A stretch of 64,000 nt of DNA from an uncultured Litoreibacter sp. (GTDB lineage: Bacteria; Pseudomonadota; Alphaproteobacteria; Rhodobacterales; Rhodobacteraceae). The position numbers were made by a program, and so were the translations under genes. The stretch lies in NCBI RefSeq assembly GCF_947501785.1, contig NZ_CANMXB010000001.1, forward strand, positions 1,116,001-1,180,000, read 5' to 3'. Of this stretch, positions 62,416 to 64,000 are shown in pieces. Every line of letters begins with the position of its first letter. The first letter of the stretch is position 1. The notes beneath the pieces are model-generated. The model saw only the letters and a list, made by a program, of their open reading frames with translations, did no database searches and had not been told where the DNA came from.

Positions 62416-63234
62416 ATGAAGCACATCCTTGCGAGCGCCGCTATCGCGGCCGGTCTTGGCGGCGCGGCCCATGCCGGCTGTGCGGGCTCTGAGGAGACCT
62501 GCAAAACTGACATGGGCGAGTACCACATTGTCCTGCCAGACGGCGTCGAAAACCCGCCTGCCCTGCTGTTTTTGCACGGCGCAGGGGGCAACGGCAAAGG
62601 TGCGCTCAGGATGAAAGCCGCCTTGGATCGCGGCTACGCGGTGATTGGCCCGAACGGTTTGAAACGCCCCAATTCGCGCTTCGGCCCCGGCTGGTCCTTC
62701 CACCCCGACCGCCCCAAGGTACGTGACGAGATACCTTTCATCCGCGAAGTGATCGCGGACGCGGCGGAAAAGCACGGGGTGAACCCCGACAAGGTGCTGC
62801 TGGGTGGGTTTTCCATCGGCGGCTCGATGGTCAGCTACATGGCCTGCGACGCGCCCGATCTGGCGGCGGCCTACGCGCCGGTTGCTGGCAGCTTCTGGCG
62901 GCCCCACCCCGAAATGGACGCCTGCCAAGCCCCGGTGAAGCTGCTGCACACCCACGGCTGGAAGGACAAAACCGTGCCGCTGGAGGGCCGTCCGTTGCGC
63001 TCCATCTCGACCATCAAACAAGGCGATGTGTTCTACGCGATGCAAATCTGGCGCGAAACCAATGGCTGCGCGGGCATGCGCGCGGACACGTTCGACACGT
63101 CAGGCGATTTTTGGCACCGTAAATGGGACACCTGCGACGCGGGCGCGCTGGAATTCGTGATGCACCAAGGCGCGCATGGCATCCCGCGGGGCTGGACCGA
63201 TATGGCGCTGGATTGGTTCGAAGGGCTGGAGTGA
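62416..63234 (+). CDS. Secreted PHB-depolymerase-like/esterase
   Basis: The 272-residue protein has a signal peptide (MKHILASAAIAAGLGGAAHA) and cysteines CAGSEETC at the mature start. The alpha/beta-hydrolase core reads LLFLHGAGGNGKG near 50 (oxyanion), LLGGFSIGGSMVSY near 131 (nucleophile Ser), LLHTHGWKDKTVPL (acid Asp) and QGAHGIPRGW (His). LpqC/feruloyl esterase-like polyhydroxybutyrate depolymerase homologues share this layout. It begins 1 base after the rhodanese stop, so it is the last gene of the operon. Confidence 0.85.
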   Translation: MKHILASAAIAAGLGGAAHAGCAGSEETCKTDMGEYHIVLPDGVENPPALLFLHGAGGNGKGALRMKAALDRGYAVIGPNGLKRPNSRFGPGWSFHPDRPKVRDEIPFIREVIADAAEKHGVNPDKVLLGGFSIGGSMVSYMACDAPDLAAAYAPVAGSFWRPHPEMDACQAPVKLLHTHGWKDKTVPLEGRPLRSISTIKQGDVFYAMQIWRETNGCAGMRADTFDTSGDFWHRKWDTCDAGALEFVMHQGAHGIPRGWTDMALDWFEGLE

Positions 63235-63245
63235 GATTTTCAGTG

Positions 63246-63328
63246 TGTCATTCCCGCGAAAGCGGGAACCCCGATGTTGTGATGTGCTCGCTTAATTCTT
63301 CGAGGTCCCCGCTTTCGCGGGGATGACA
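63246..63328. repeat. Inverted pair of TGTCATTCCCGCGAAAGCGGG-type repeats
   Basis: The left unit (63246-63272) contains TCATTCCCGCGAAAGCGGGA; the right unit (63302-63328) is an imperfect inverted copy with CCCCGCGAAAGCGGGG. Each unit is itself a hairpin (CCCGC-GAAA-GCGGG). The pair spans 83 bases between convergent genes and resembles a widespread bacterial palindromic repeat, possibly a short non-autonomous element. Confidence 0.65.
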
Positions 63329-63347
63329 ACGCGTCGCTCTACAGCGC

Positions 63348-64000
63348 TTACTCCGCCGCGATCCGGTCGGCCTCTTCCAGCACCTGCCGCAGCCGTTGAC
63401 GCTCCAACTTGGCGCTGCGGATGATCTGCGGTGCGTTGAACACTTCCGACGTGCCCATTTGGCGGGCGGCCCATTTGTAGTCGGTCAGCTTGACGCCTGA
63501 CAGCATCGACAGCGGCACCGCACCTGCAAGGCTCAGCGCAATTGGGGCCAGCCAGAGCGTGATGATCCCCTCATACATGCCAAAGACCAAAGCCGCGCCA
63601 ACCAGCGTTTCGACCGCGTGGAATTTGACGTGGGTCAGCAGCGCGTACTTGCCGCCGCTGCGCGTCTGCGGGGTCCACTTTTCCTTGAACCCGATATAGG
63701 TCCGCGCCACGGCAATGGTTTGCTGCACCATCAGGATCGGCGCGTAGAGCACCGAGGTGATGATCTCGGTCACGAAGCTGACCACAAATTGCACCGGCCC
63801 GCCAAGGTCGCGCATCGACAATCCGGTGCGGCCAATGGCTGTTGCGCCCAGGAATTTGGGAGCCAGAAGCATGCCGTACATGAAGAGCAGGATGAAGATG
63901 TTGTTCACATGCCCCATCTCGGGCCACGCCACCTGCGGGTTGTTGCCGGTGAAGTAGCTGATCACGTTTTCTTCGGCATTCACGCCCATCACCGCCCAGA
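63348..64000 (-). CDS. mdoH: Glucans biosynthesis glucosyltransferase MdoH/OpgH (partial, C-terminal end)
   Basis: The visible 216 residues are the C-terminal part of the membrane glycosyltransferase that makes the beta-1,2-glucan backbone of osmoregulated periplasmic glucans. The frame is open to the window edge (…W-A-V-M-G-V), so the start lies beyond. Marks are FILLFMYGMLLAPKFLG, LYAPILMVQQTIAV, VGFKEKWTPQTRS-like YIGFKEKWTPQTRSGGKY and helices FGMYEGIITLWLAPIAL. The tail is helical and acidic (LRQVLEEADRIAAE). It is convergent with the esterase gene, with the palindromic repeat pair between them. Confidence 0.88.
   Translation of the reverse strand, partial: WAVMGVNAEENVISYFTGNNPQVAWPEMGHVNNIFILLFMYGMLLAPKFLGATAIGRTGLSMRDLGGPVQFVVSFVTEIITSVLYAPILMVQQTIAVARTYIGFKEKWTPQTRSGGKYALLTHVKFHAVETLVGAALVFGMYEGIITLWLAPIALSLAGAVPLSMLSGVKLTDYKWAARQMGTSEVFNAPQIIRSAKLERQRLRQVLEEADRIAAE

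Noticed and set aside
1-64000. tRNA, rRNA, insertion sequence, prophage or CRISPR features
   Set aside because: No cloverleaf T-loop signatures, transposase motifs, terminal repeats or regularly spaced repeat arrays were seen.

Overview
The window is ordinary chromosomal DNA from an alphaproteobacterium, almost certainly a marine member of the Rhodobacterales (Roseobacter group). The evidence is the high GC content, glycine-dependent ALA synthase (C4 haem pathway), a cysG-DUF2849-cysI-cysH-DUF934 assimilation operon headed by an Lrp/AsnC regulator, yfgM-bamB-der linkage, and several protein families typical of this order. No rRNA, tRNA, phage, insertion sequence or CRISPR array was seen. Two genes are cut by the window ends: a RodZ-like HTH protein on the left and the glucan glucosyltransferase mdoH on the right.

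Layout. 1-6470: RodZ-like protein, hemA, a secreted hypothetical, an M20 peptidase, a NicO-type metal exporter paired with a DUF1007 protein, and a membrane protein. 6467-12447: lrp divergent from the sulfate-assimilation operon (siroheme synthase, sulfite reductase, APS/PAPS reductase, ferredoxin-NADP reductase). 12520-14133: an extremely Ala/Glu-rich repeat protein divergent from infC, which appears to start with ATA. 14193-18923: a minus-strand set of molybdoenzyme maturation genes (MoxR ATPase, VWA protein, DUF1203, XdhC, molybdopterin-binding protein) with no hydroxylase structural genes nearby. 19036-28148: glutaryl-CoA dehydrogenase, then a glycan/surface island with a glycosidase-like protein, two related glycosyltransferases, a glycosyltransferase-methyltransferase fusion and an alpha/beta-hydrolase-like protein. 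28236-33947: lipoprotein, pyrC, pyrE, dnaB and der, with a candidate small RNA between dnaB and der.

33996-46803: the rest of the yfgM-bamB-der operon, an RND efflux pair with an unusual permease, a Tat-type agmatine deiminase, alr-mlaE-mlaF, a coiled-coil membrane protein and a half-size PqiA. 46818-52623: small membrane proteins, radA, cvpA, a nucleotidyltransferase, a pseudouridine synthase and purF. 53195-59578: bioY, DUF1284, an SDR-like protein, an aminotransferase, an Atm1-type ABC transporter and a LysM protein. 59713-63234: a LOG-family hydrolase, then a tight operon of secreted cysteine-rich paralogues, SCO, rhodanese and an esterase. 63348-64000: mdoH.

The main linked functions are haem and siroheme formation with sulfate reduction, pyrimidine and purine synthesis, outer-membrane assembly and lipid transport, and surface glycan building. 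The best candidates for undescribed biology are the secreted redox operon at 60351-63234, the glycan island at 20264-28148, the orphan molybdoenzyme maturation set, and the intergenic RNA candidate at 32383-32486.
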